From Maratus speciosus (taxonomy: Eukaryota > Arthropoda > Arachnida > Araneae > Salticidae): 64,000 nt of DNA. Both the position numbers and the translations under genes were made by a program. Location of the stretch: the NCBI GenBank assembly GCA_963932465.1, contig OZ010794.1, positions 444,231,502-444,295,501 on the forward strand. The letters run 5' to 3'. Positions 34,621 to 46,140 of this stretch are shown here, piece after piece. Numbering within the stretch: position 1 is the first letter of the stretch; each line of letters begins with the position of its first letter. The notes under the pieces are model-generated. The model was not told the DNA's origin. It was given only the letters and a program-made list of their open reading frames with translations, and made no database searches.

Positions 34621-35459
34621 TTTTCAAAAGTTGGTGTGAGTACTCCCTTGCATTTGCAAATATTTTTATTGATATATTATTTAAACATGAGAACAATGAT
34701 TATACCTAAATTCAGAATTTTTCGAAATCTTTGTACTAAAGACAGAATTTTGTGCATATTTATCCGCCCAAAATTATCTTAAAGGTGCCATTTTTGCCCC
34801 TGATAGTATAAATCGGAGCTAGTTTTTGTACTCCTCATGATCTAAATAGTGTTCACACCAAGTTTGTCTGAATTTAACCGACTGGATTTTTTTTGTAACC
34901 TTAATCCAAACTATTCTATTTTAACTATGTTAACCACTATAGTCTTAGTATGAAAGCCTTCCAACGTTTGCTAAATATAACGAATATTATTTGAAATTGA
35001 TTGACTTAACTGCTTAAAACAAGCTAATTTGATCGCCTTTCCCTGTAAACTGGTTACTATTCATTTTCTGTTGATTGGAAATTTTAAACCCGAATCAGCT
35101 GCTGTTAAATATCCGATGGTTGTTTTCGTGTCTTATTCAATAAGATCAGTTAAACATTTGAAAATAAGTTAATGTAAGATGAATTGAGTGAACAGAGTGT
35201 TTGCCTCCTGGTATTTTTTTAATAACGCTATGAGAAAGCTGTTTTAAATAAGACATTTTAAAAGTATTGTTTTAAATCTGACGTAATTTTCATCAGAGTT
35301 TTCTCTTTTTAATATTCACACGAAAAATACTTTTGTTGTTAGAAAGGAAATATTATTATTTACGCCGTCTTAGAATTGACAATAAAAGTTTCAAAAATCA
35401 TCTCAAAATATGAAATAAATATCTCGCGTAAATATATTTTAAATTCAAACTGTTTGGCG
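34621..35459. other. No recognisable feature
   Basis: AT-rich, with no gene or repeat that I can classify. Confidence 0.35.
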
Positions 35460-35880
35460 GTATTATTTTAATTGACCATTTTAAATATGACGTTATTTCC
35501 CCAATTCACTTCTTTTAACGCATATTAGTGAATTTATTATTTTAATGTTTTTTTTTCTTTTAATATCCACGTGTAAGTACAGTTTCTATGACGTAATTTT
35601 CAAAGTTTTCCTGCTTTGAAAGCGTAATTATTTAATTCTAATTTGAAAGCTTTTTTTCTGTTTTTAATAGTCACGTTTAAATATATATTTATTTGAAAGG
35701 AAATATTATTCTTTGCGCTGTTTTTACAATTGGTAACAATTTTAAATTATAACTTTTTCTAAAATATGAAAAAAAACTCCGCCTTGAAATGATGAGAATT
35801 TGATCAAAAAATTGGAAAAAATCACTCCAAAAATTATTCGAATTAAAAAAAACAATACAGTCTGCACACCGCAATTTCGC
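35460..35880 (+). repeat. Dispersed repeat, second copy of 23330-23740
   Basis: The same ordered blocks as at 23.3 kb (gacgttatttcc/gacgtaat, aatattattctttgcgctgt, acagtctgcacaccg) on the same strand. Non-coding. Confidence 0.7.
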
Positions 35881-36844
35881 AATTTACATCCTTAGAAAAA
35901 ATGATAAAATTGCGAAAACTCTGATAGCTATAGTGAGCGGATTGAAAAGTTGTGCAAAATCCGTTATAATAAAGCCATTTTTAGAAAGCAACTCCCTATA
36001 TCGCCCTTATATTTGTGAATTTTCAAGATATTTGACTGAACTTTTTATAGAAGTTGCCCAATATAGCTTATTACGAAATTATGAAATAAAAATTTTGAAA
36101 TCTTCCACGCACCCACAGTTAAAAATTATTTCATACAAATGCCCATATCTCATCAAATATTCAATATATTCATGTTTTAATTGCCGTATACTGTTGATAC
36201 TCTTCTTTGTCAGTTTTTCGGAAAGTTGTGTTAAATTTGGTTAAAAACTCTGTATGCTGTATACAAAAAAACTTTTGAATTTTTCACAGACGCAGTAATA
36301 TCTTCACGAATATGAGTGCTATATGATTGCACAAATACACACAAACGTTGAACAAGACCCAAATAGTCATTTAACACAGTGACAAACCATTTTCAGCATT
36401 TTCTGTTACATAAGTGATCACAAATATTATTTTATTATTAAATTTATTATTAGCCCCTTACTTGTCCTCCCGACTAAATCTTCACGGATAAATATGAAAT
36501 CAAACATGTTCTTTGCATGCCAAAAGTTGAAGAACAATTTGCCAATAATTTTGGTAGATATTCGATAAAACGTATACAATCGAAAGCATCCAGTCCCTGT
36601 TCCTTAACTTTTGGAGGCTAGTGTAGATTGAAGATTAGTATTCGATACAGTGATAGCAAAAAGGGGTAAAAGTTGGCAGATAGGTAAATAAAATAACCGT
36701 TTCAATAATTTTAATTATTTATAAAAAATATTTATAACTCTCAAAAAATTCTGTCTTCATATTGAAGGAATAAAATTGCAGAGCATCATTAAGTTTTAGA
36801 ATATATTAACAAATCAATATAGAAATGGAAAAGAAATCCTTAAA
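35881..36844. other. No recognised gene
   Basis: The 103-codon frame at 35933-36244 (MSGLKSCAKSVIIKPFLESN...) is the longest here. It has no motif I recognise, has no neighbours that suggest expression, and starts within 60 bp of a repeat, so I treat it as a chance or repeat-derived frame. Confidence 0.35.
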
Positions 36845-37250
36845 AACTCATGATTAATTCATCCAATTTCTCTGAAAGTCAATTTCTGTTTAAGTTGTCT
36901 TCGTAAGACTTGACATATACTTAATTCGTTGAAAAGTTTCCATGTTAGCTTGAAACCCGTTTCTTTATATTGTTTGATTAAAACCCTATTTTGTTAAGTC
37001 TCTGGAAAAAAGAGGTAATTAAAATAAATAATGGTGGGCATGTCACTTTCTCAAAACGAATAAATTAGGATTAAGTACCTTACGATGACTAATGAAGTTT
37101 AAATAGAACGTAGAACTTTTCATAGAACATTTTTATTGTGTCTTATAAGCACAAAGTATGCAGCTTTGTGCCCATAAAAATATTTCTTTTCTCATTTTAA
37201 AGTTTAATTAAATTATAAAACAACAACAGCTAAAAGTAAAACTTTGCACA
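36845..37250 (+). repeat. Dispersed repeat A, copy 2
   Basis: Matches 34200-34620 as described there; the copies are visibly diverged. Confidence 0.7.
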
Positions 37251-37493
37251 AACTATTTCTGACTTCGAATGTTGATGCACGTCAAATGTTGATATCCATA
37301 GTATTTGGAAACCTTGGTACTTATATAGTACTTAAATAAGTGAAATAGAAATAGCTAATGTTCGTATTTTTACTTTAATCTATTTTTACCGGGAGAAAGT
37401 ATTGGATTCGCGAAAAAAATCGACTTCCTGTTTTCGACGGACTTATACGTTTTAAAAGGTCCTGAATATGATTTAACTATTTTTAGAAAATGT

Positions 37494-38660
37494 CTGTCTG
37501 TGAGTCTGGAGTTGGTGAGTCTGTCTGTCTGTATGTGACGCAAATTTTGTGGGTGCTGTATCTCAAGAACTAATTTACGTAATTTAATAGAACTTTAAAT
37601 TTAGTTATACCTCACCTTGATAAAAATTGGGGGTGATAAGGTTTTGAGTGTAAATCGCGCAACAAATAGTGCTGCTATGCTGCATTTTTCACGATTTCTG
37701 CAGTAACTATCTCAAGATCTAATACACCAATTTTCATCAAACTTCAGATTCAGTTACACGTTGACACAAGTTGTTGCTGATAAGGTTTTTGGTGTTAATC
37801 GCCCAATAGATGGCGCTTTTATGCTGCATTTTTCACGATTTCCGCAATTGGTCTATCTCAAGAACCAATGCACTGATTTTCATAAAACTTTAGATTCAGT
37901 TAGGCGTTGTCATAAGTTGTTGCTGATTAGATTTTGTTGTAAATGCACACCAGGTGGCACTGCTATACTGCATTTTTCACGATTTTGCAATAGCTCTATC
38001 TCAAGAGCTAATGCACGGATTTTCATTAAACTTCAGATTCAGTTAGACGTAGACGTAAGTCGTTGCTGATTAGGTTTTGATGTAAATCACCCAACGCTGC
38101 TACGCTGCATTTTTCGGGATTTACACGAATTTAGCGATAGTCATATCTCAAGAACTAATGCACGGAATTTCACCAAACTTCGTATTCAGTTAGACCTTCA
38201 CATATTTTGGTTCTGATTAGGTTTTCCTGTAAATCATGTAACAGTTGGCTATGTTTTATTGCATTTTCACGATTTTTACGATAGCTAAATCTTATAAACG
38301 AATCCACGAAATTTTATTAAACTTCACATTCTGTTATAGTTACATATTTACATAAATAGATCCTTAATAGAATTTGGTGTATACTGACCAACAGGTGTCG
38401 TTTTTATGCTGTTTGAGTTGAGAGTTTTGGTTGCATATATCTAAAAGGCGGATGCTGAAATTCAATGATTTGTTTGAAAAATGCAATACTTATATCGCCT
38501 GTTTAAATGCACACAATTCAACGGACCCATACCTTCAGAATCCTCATGATGAGCATAGGTGGTCATTTAATTTTGGCATTCTGATATCGAATTTTGAACT
38601 ATTAAAATGTATGAGATAGAAGAAAGTTTTGGGATTGGCACATCCGATTCGTTTTCTTAA
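37494..38660 (+). repeat. (CTGT)n microsatellite and ~146-bp tandem array, ~6 units
   Basis: An interrupted gtctgtctgt tract (37494-37535) precedes units landmarked by tctcaaga at 37561, 37710, 37857, 37999 and 38146, with a decayed sixth near 38289 (spacings 149, 147, 142, 147, 143). Each unit has tgctgcatttttcacgattt and attttcat(t/c)aaacttcagatt. Frames at 37761-38069 and 38431-38619 are repeat translations. A diverged partial copy is at 286-640. Confidence 0.88.
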
Positions 38661-39414
38661 GCTTTGAAACTTTAGGGATAAATAAACGGTAAAAACGTTG
38701 CTAAAAGAATACTAAGACTTTGTAAAAAACTATACAACGTAGGGTTGGGTATAACTGTATATATTAGAAAAGCGTAAATGGGTATACCATGAAAGTTCAA
38801 AGAGATATGGAACCTAAATAATATCAAATATAGCTATTCGTATAATTCTTCTTTTAATATTATCCTAATCTGTTTATGATGAACTTAATTCGGTACTGAC
38901 AATAAAAGCAGTGCATAGTTAAACTTCATTTGGCATTTCATGAAACTAAATTTAGCGTGTAATAACCTTTATTTCTACAGTGTAGCTAAAACAAAACCTT
39001 TGTTCAAAGTTTAAATTTGGCATTGTGCTAAGCGCGCTTCGAATTGAGGTCTCAAAGTTGCAACACCGCCTTGGTCAGTGCCGCGTTTTTCCAGATAGGT
39101 GTTTAATTAACTTTTAAAGTCACTCGAGGCGTATTGAGAGATACAATCAATGCAAACTATCGCGAATCCCACAGTATTTATGCGATTCATTCTAATTAAA
39201 TCTTTCGAGGGCGATGCCCTTAAAAAACGGACACCTAATTTTAATTCCAAAACAGACAAACGGCACCAAGAATATTTAATTAAAATTTTCCTTTTGTCAT
39301 GTACGTGAAAATAAGCAAGTTCGCATTTTCTAATAAATTCGTTTATAAATTCTGGTGTCTGTTCATTATTTCATAAGTTTATAAATAGAATTACTCCGTG
39401 TCGGAAAGGATTAA
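38661..39414. other. No recognisable gene
   Basis: It contains a more balanced patch (about 39020-39100) of unknown nature. No open frame or terminal repeat found. Confidence 0.35.
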
Positions 39415-40010
39415 GTGGTCGCAGGACTCTTAAAGCTTCAAAATTTAAGAAATTTAAATTTTTTTTAGATGTTAAACTCCTATCTTTTCTGAATATTTTG
39501 ATGTAATTGTTTCCTTGAAATTCCCATTAGAGCAGAAGTTTTGGCTTTTAGAGTTATACCCGCTCAATAGCTGAAGCGGCGTTTCGGAAACTTTAAAGTC
39601 ATTATTTTCCAAATGGCATTTTTTGGGCATAACGCGCAGGATACCTCAAAAACTTCTGAATATTTTTTCATGCAATTTTCAAAGCAAAAAGTTCATGTTA
39701 GTCTGTAAACTGCAAATAAGGGCGTCTTAAATTCAGACACATATGTGACTGAAAAAGTAATTCAAACACTTAAGTGTCTGAATATGGAATTTCAGACATC
39801 ATATGTGCCTGAAATTTAGACACTTAAGTGTCTTACTATATGATCATGGTATAAACACTGTAATCTGAAATGTCTGAAATTCAGACACATAAGTGTCTGA
39901 AACTGGAGTGTTCAATTTTCAGACATTTTAAAGTGTCTTAATTTTTAAGACACGTGTATGCGTCTGAATATAAGACATTTCAAACGTCTGAATCGCATTC
40001 ATTTTTAACC

Positions 40011-40792
40011 AATCTGGAAGTTCGGTAATAGGCAGTTAACTTTTCACTTTTTTTGTAAGCTTTATACAATGTAAAAAAAATCCGTTAAAATATGGAAATT
40101 ATACTGCCAATTTACGTATTTTAATGCAAATTTTCTTCCTTAAATTCCAGAAAATTTTCCATTTTTTGCATATTTCTGTATTTAAAAATTTCCATTTAAA
40201 AGGTAATATATACTCTTTCAAGGACAAATCCACATATTTTGGAATCAGCATTTTCTAAACCCATGTATATTAGACATGATTTATTTATTTATATTCAAAC
40301 CAGTGCATTGTGCACCCACGGGGGGTGGGGGTGGGGGAGCTAAGAAGGCTGAATCCCCTCCCAGACTAGACTAGATATTATTATTTTTTTAATTATGAAA
40401 GAATATTATTATTATTTTTAATAGGTTTAAAAAATCGGAATTTTTGAAAAGATATTAATTTTGTCACACAATTTTTTTCTTTTATAAATTTTATAATGAA
40501 ATTCGAAATTATAGCATGTTTGAAATTTACTTAATTATAAATTTAAGACCCAGTGTAACCTCTTGTTCACTTTAACCTTCATAATATTTTGCTAATTTAA
40601 TAATAAAACTTTAAATTGTTTGATTGCAAACACACTTTAAAATTATCCAAATACAGAAACACATCAAAAAAATCGCAAAAACCAAGATATATTTTAGTAC
40701 AGTATTTCATTATTTAACATCTTAAAAGCATTCAGAATTACACCCACTAAAACTTTCCAGAGCTTCCTCTGGCTTCTTTGGCTGGTTACGAT
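40011..40792. other. Interior of the cactgtaa insert, no gene
   Basis: AT-rich, with one G-rich run (about 40318-40340). No open frame. Confidence 0.35.
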
Positions 40793-40990
40793 TATCAGTG
40801 TTGAATTCAGGGGGTGACCCGGGGGAGAGAAATTTCCCCCCAGAGCAAGAGGTGTCCTTTCGGAAAATTTGAGGTTTTGTGTTTTCAATGGTCAAAAAAA
40901 GCAAACCCCCCCGCCGGAACTCTATAATGTCCTCCCCCCGGAGCCTCAGAAATCCCTCCCGGAGAAATGCGTCTGAATTCAACACTGACG
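40793..40990. repeat. GC-rich block with inverted ends
   Basis: gtgttgaattcag near 40798-40810 and ctgaattcaacac near 40973-40985 are inverted repeats enclosing a C/G-rich core (cccggggga, ccccccccgg type). It could be a small MITE; no target duplication is seen. The overlapping frames on both strands here are by-products. Confidence 0.45.
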
Positions 40991-41835
40991 ACTTTGCTCG
41001 TCAGCAGAAAAATAAAAGTCAGGACCTGATCTGGCATGTCCCATCAAATCAAATGAAAGAAAGACTGGGCCAGATCTGAGCACATATACTCCTCTAAAAT
41101 ATGTCCCTCCAAATCGCAATCCTGGATAGAAAATGTCAAGTTTAATTACGAAAATTTTCCAAGAGAAAAATGATTTAAATACACCAAAAGCAGTAGCGCC
41201 ATCTAGTTTGAGTAGAACGTATTATTATTAGTCGAACATATTATTATTAGAACGTGTTATTGAGAAGTCGAACGTATTATTATTTTTTTTTTTTGGATTT
41301 ATGGAATATTTCTGAAAATTCTTACTATGTAACTTTTTAGCTAATGATTCAGTATCGATCTACTCCAGGTATGATGTCACCATGCAGGATTTCACTAAAT
41401 TATTTAATTAAAATTAGGAAAATTAGTTTCATTAAAAAATTTTACTCTGTATTTTGATCGGGGGAAAAAAGGAAGAAAACAAATTTGTGCGCAAACTAAT
41501 GATTTTTATTATTTTTGCTGAAAATTTATACACAATATTTATAACTCAGAAATTTTGTTCAGAATATTTAGCATATAGGAGGAAGTAATGAGTCCAATTT
41601 CAAAAATTTTGCCATATATTCACCTGATCAAACGAAAAAAAAAAAGAAGAAATAATCAAAGAAAACAGAACACTATATTCCTTCACACACTTTCATATAC
41701 ACATACCTTCGCATTAAAATTAAACACAGACTTTTGGCAATAAGAAATGCATTTATTTTTGAATGAAAAATTGATTTTATTTTTAAAGGTTGTTCTCCCC
41801 CCCCCCACACACAAAACCGAAACGGGATAAGCCAG

Positions 41836-41877
<42 letters not shown>

Positions 41878-42165
41878 CACACATACGCACTGTTAAAACA
41901 TTTTAAATATTTTAATATTTCAAAAATAACGTGTCTTCTGTATAAACAATAATATTTGTGTTCTGAAAATTTCTTCGATAGAAGTAAAAAGAATTTCTAC
42001 TGGTTATACATCGCATGAAATTAAAAAGCAAAATATTCAAAATTCTAGAGAGAAGATATGTGAAATCTTTCAGAATTACAAGCAGATCGACAAAATATTT
42101 ACCGTTTCCGTAAAATAAATTGTGAGTCATAAATAACTAACAATATTTGAACTTCCTAGCTGTGA
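40991..42165. other. Unclassified sequence with microsatellites
   Basis: (TA)n at 41839-41876, a C9 run near 41797 and small tattattag repeats near 41219-41280. No gene. Confidence 0.35.
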
Positions 42166-42236
42166 AGGCGTGGCCGAGAGGGATTATCGCCTAGTCTACA
42201 GACCATAAGGTCGCGGGTTCGTATCATGCGACGGGT
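42166..42236 (+). repeat. tRNA-like sequence (SINE head or tRNA pseudogene)
   Basis: An A-box-like tggccgagaggg and a B-box-like gggttcgtatc lie at plausible pol III spacing, with ggtcgcg before the B box. The acceptor and anticodon stems do not pair well enough for a functional tRNA. No SINE tail or target duplication could be identified. Confidence 0.45.
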
Positions 42237-43249
42237 AAGTATAATATTGTTAATGTTGTAAAATGAATTAGATGAGTAAATCATGTAAAATCTCTGAGAC
42301 CTTCTACTGAAATGTGGGTGAAATGTCCCTTCCTTGAAAGCATAATTTTTATTTTTTAAATATAGAAATTTCCCCGAAAAAAATTAAATATTTCTGGAAA
42401 TTGAAGAAAATTTCCACTAAAATACGTAAATTGTACTGGAGTTTTGATTGGCGGTACAGTTTTTATATTTTAAAGGATTTTTTTTCCCGTGTATTAAGGC
42501 TTACCGAAAAAAAGGTGGAAAAATGCTTTTGCAGAGAAATTAAAGGTGGTCAAACATGGATACAATTCAGACGTTTGAAGTGTCTTAAATTTAGATGCAT
42601 ACAAGCGTCTTAAAAATTTAGACACATACAAGCGTCTTAAAAATTTAGACACTTTAAAATGTTTGAAAATTGAACACTCCGTTTCAGACACTTATGTGTC
42701 TGAATTTCAGACATTTCAGTTTACAGTGTATAAACTGAACCTAAAATTTCCTTTTTATTGTTCAAAAAATATTTTTTTAGGTGATTTTACTGTTGAAAAT
42801 TTCAAAATTTTGTATTAGCTAAATGCAACATTGCATTAAAAATATAAAAATGCTTTAAATACAAATTTATTTAAGTTCAGGGATATTATTACAATCTGAA
42901 GTATAAGTAAGCACCAAAATTTTCATTCTAGTTGCAATATTTATTTTGTAATTCTGCACGTAAACTGTTATGCCAATTTTTTGTTCGACAAATGTCTAAC
43001 TGTTTCGAGCCCCCTATAAATACTAATTCTGTATCTTGCAATTTTTTATCCCAATTAAAATTGTGTTTTAAAATCATATACATTTTAAGACATTAAATGT
43101 TAAAATGGTCTTTTTTTCATTTTTTCAACTTTTTAGAGTCCCGAGACCCATTAAGTAAGTATGTTTTTAACAATTTGACGTTTATTGCTTTTATACTGTT
43201 ACTGGACATTACATTACACATATATATCATTAAAAGTTGTTAACTGGCA

Positions 43250-43896
43250 TAGAGTACGCCGCCCCTGTCTTTGTGTATGTCCAAACTGACCATACCTTTA
43301 AGGGTTAATATCTCGGCTAATTACCGATGATTTTTTTCGAAAATCATTATCAACAATGCTTTTATTCTTCTGCAACGATAGGTATATTCAGCGATGCTCA
43401 ACAATTTTTCTGTATGCCCGTAAATCGAAATTTGTGTATAACAGAAAAATTCTAATTACTCAAAAACTATGTGACCTAGGGTAATAGCTATAATTTTCCG
43501 GCAAGGTTTGAGTTAATGTCTACTACCTCCAATTTTTTTCATAATTTTAATTTCAGTAGATTCGGACTTAGATGGGAGGGAACATGTTTTTGCGCTACAT
43601 TTTCAACAATATCTTTGAAAATATAATACCTAAAATTGAAAGGAATGTATTTTGAGTTCAGCGTTACAAAAGCTTTCACAGGATATCCCACATGATATGC
43701 AAAGAAAAGATTATTTTTTTCAAGTAGCATAATTAGCCCCTCTACTTTTTTATTAAATATATTTATGAATTTTTATTAATCTGAAAATATGTGGGTCAAT
43801 GGTCTTTATTACTTCCCCGAATTTGAACTATCCACATTCCATAGTTTACGAGTAAAATGGCTGTGACAGACAGACAGACAGACACAGGAGTGATCT
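43250..43896 (+). repeat. HINE-like dispersed sequence upstream of a terminal hairpin
   Basis: Phrases such as aagggttaatatctcggcta and a terminal (GACA)n tract at 43865-43886 resemble other microsatellite-bearing repeats in this window. Short frames have no domains. Confidence 0.4.
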
Positions 43897-43935
43897 TATA
43901 ATGGTTCCGTTTTTACTTTTTAAGTACGGAACCCT
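43897..43935 (+). repeat. Conserved 3' hairpin, ggttccgt...acggaacc
   Basis: ggttccgt-(n)18-acggaaccc, immediately after (GACA)n and gtgatcttataat. A hairpin of this form at the 3' boundary of microsatellite-containing repeats is widespread in arthropod genomes. Here it seems to mark the 3' end of the element starting near 43250. Confidence 0.55.
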
Positions 43936-44494
43936 AAAAATTATGAAAATTAGTCTATTTAAAAAGTTGCAATAAAAATTAAAACTTCTTTTAATTTTTT
44001 TTTCGCAGCTCAAAAAATTGAATCTTAGAAAATCATTAAGAAAACTTTTCATTGACAATAGAGTCCTGCACGAGTCGGGTTGTACCCTAACCGAACCGAC
44101 CCAAATTCGAAGAGAAAGAAAATTAATATATATTTTAATACAATTATGGAAAAGTAGTCTACAAGTATTTCTATAATATAAATTTTATCGAATATTAAAC
44201 ACGTGAAATATCACTATGCTAACTAACCGATTTTATAATTTTTATCATTTTTTATACATAAAAATTTAGATATACAGTGTGTTTCAGCACAGCGGTTACA
44301 AAGATTCGGTGGAGACAGAGTGCACCTAGAGGACAAAAATCACATAAAAATGCATGGTCGGAAACACTTTCCTGGCGCGGTAGTGACGACACAAAGCACC
44401 AGAAAGTAAGGACACGAACAGTGTGAGAAAACATGCTTATTATTCTTAGTACAGCAAAAATCTAAGAAATAGCAACAAAAAGAGACAACGATCG

Positions 44495-44563
44495 TCATAA
44501 AAGAAGGTGTTCGAAATTACGACTCCGGGCCTTGATGCAGGTCTCACATCTCCGGCGCATGGA
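44495..44563 (-). pseudogene. Transposase C-terminus (DUF4817 mariner group), fragment 2
   Basis: The minus strand reads SMRRRCETCIKARSRNFEHL then a stop shortly after. It aligns with the end of the transposase at 2389-3440 (SFHRRCEACI...FERLL). The upstream piece of the same protein is at 47339-47425 across an insertion. Confidence 0.75.
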
Positions 44564-45145
44564 CCCAGCAAAGAACGAAACAGTGGGCCATCAGCTAGGA
44601 AAAAAGATGCTAGACAGCACTGCCATCAGCTGTAAAGTGCAATGGTGCCATTACTTGAACCAGTAAAAAAGTGAACATGCGGAATGCAGCTGACCCATCA
44701 GTGATGGCCAACAGCAGGCCAGCATTGGTATGCCATCACATTACTTCAATCCTCCACTTTTCCTGCAGTGCTAGCACCTATCCCACTGCTATTCCTTTGC
44801 TGGCCCAGCACTTTCCCTTACAAAAATTTCTTATAGAATTCTATAAAAAAAAACAAAGTATTGTAGAATTATGACCTTTTTCTATAAGCTACTTTCGCCA
44901 AGAGCTATAGAAATATCCGTAGAAGTGTCTATAGAAGTATTTGAACTTGCAGTGGATTCCATGTGGTCACCCTCCAAGTACTAACCGCGTTTGGTGCTGT
45001 TTGGTTTTCGTCATCGGGCATGAACAAGTACTTTCAGCGTATTCTACGATCGCTCGTAGTTTTCAAACTCTCATTACACTATTTCAAGTTTGTTTCTTTT
45101 GTGATTTATGTTCCCAGTCATTAAACTGGTTAGAAATTATTGTAT

Positions 45146-45346
45146 AATCGCTTTAGAGCGTAGGAGGCTTGTCGGGTTCGACTCCCGCTGGCTCCATTGC
45201 ACACTCTTTGTGGAGCTCCCGGATATAAAAATTCTCTGTGCTGTAAATTTCATTGTGCTATCTCGTCCCTGTATATCGACGATGACTTATAAGCGGGCCT
45301 TGTTGTCAAGCACACAAGTCTGATATATGTGTCCAATAAAACAAAC
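45146..45346 (+). mobile_element. tRNA-derived SINE, ~201 bp, 5'-truncated, with 12-bp TSD
   Basis: It is flanked by the direct repeat aaattattgtat (45134-45145 and 45347-45358). The matching segment near 46800 has an uninterrupted aaattattctat, i.e. an empty site. The SINE starts within a tRNA-like region: gtcgggttcgactcccgctg is a perfect T-arm with B box, followed by an acceptor-like ggctcca. The body ends in ccaataaaacaaac. The A box is missing, so it is 5'-truncated or its A half is diverged. Confidence 0.83.
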
Positions 45347-45960
45347 AAATTATTGTATTGTATGGAAACCCTATGTATTTTATACGGTTTTTTAACCCTT
45401 TTTTTATTATTATTGATTCTCAACTGTGTAAATTATGAAAACCGGAATCCTTTGTAACTTAGTAAATTTGACATGGCTGTTACTTTAGAGACGTTAAAAC
45501 TTAACTGGTGATGTGGGGTGTTTTGCACCCAGAGAAATTAAAATTCTGAAATATTGCAATTTTACATTACTAGATGGACTGTAGAATTGCATACGTATGT
45601 ACACTTACAGTGCTCTTTCAGTTGTTTTTATGCAAGTAAATAATGCAAAATTCACAGGAAATTTTCTTATTTCAATGCGCTAAATTTTGTGGAGTGCACA
45701 TAAAATCAAATTCTGGGGTTACATACACCCCACCTCACCACTTAAGGGTTGATGCACCCACACAACAGTTTTTAAAATTTAGAAATTTAAAAGAGTACTG
45801 GTGCAAAAAGGTCCTCAAGTTTCGATTTCTGTGATATATTTGATATAGAAACTTGGATAACTGGAAGCTTTGGAATGGTGGTTATTAGGTGCGTTCGTAA
45901 TTATACGTAGATATTCGTATTACGTAGATATGTTCACAATTATACCTCGTCGTGTAATCC

Positions 45961-46140
45961 GCCCCTCTGTCTGTCTGTCCGTCTGTCCTCATATAACAGC
46001 GAAAAACTATCCAACGGAATGGTTGGAAATTTAATATATATAATAGTTTCAAAATTTTGTCGAATCATTTCAAATTTTATGAACATCGAATCAAAACTTT
46101 AAAAATATTATTAATAAAAGTTTTCTTTATTCTATTAAAT
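45961..46140 (+). repeat. (CTGT)n microsatellite and one unit of the 173-bp family
   Basis: ctctgtctgtctgtccgtct is followed by aacagcgaaaaactatccaa and caaaattttgtcgaatcatt, matching the first unit at 12.02-12.2 kb. Confidence 0.75.

Larger units (their letters stand above)
39706..42734. mobile_element. Insert with cactgtaa termini and tgtctgaaattcagaca arms
   Basis: Long inverted arms (39856-40010 and 42550-42728) share cactgtaa(a/t)ctgaaatgtc, ctgaaattcagacacataag and a ctccagttt/aaacggag junction. TATAAA lies directly outside both (39850-39855 and 42729-42734). An extra partial arm lies at 39706-39849. Within the arms tgtctgaa/ttcagaca is repeated many times. It interrupts the TTAA element at a point where the 51-kb copy has gtctgtataaactg. 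CACTG ends are reminiscent of CMC-type elements, but the superfamily is not proven. Confidence 0.65.
39415..43150. mobile_element. TTAA-flanked element, 3.7 kb, interrupted copy
   Basis: TTAA occurs at 39411-39414 and 43151-43154. The ends gtggtcgcaggactcttaaa and (minus strand) tgggtctcgggactctaaaa are inverted repeats. The outer ~290 bp at the left and ~420 bp at the right match, in inverted orientation, the compact 750-bp copy at 51279-52028. The middle (about 39706-42734) is absent from that copy and is therefore a later insertion. TTAA targeting suggests piggyBac-like or another TTAA-specific mobiliser, although the ggg(g/t) end is not the usual piggyBac start. No transposase visible. 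Confidence 0.8.

Noticed and set aside
35933..36244. 103-codon plus-strand frame
   Set aside because: No motif, no homologous copy with a conserved frame in the window, and AT-rich codon make-up typical of chance frames here.
42166..42236. Functional tRNA gene
   Set aside because: A- and B-box-like words are present, but the acceptor and anticodon stems do not pair acceptably; it is more likely a SINE head or pseudogene.
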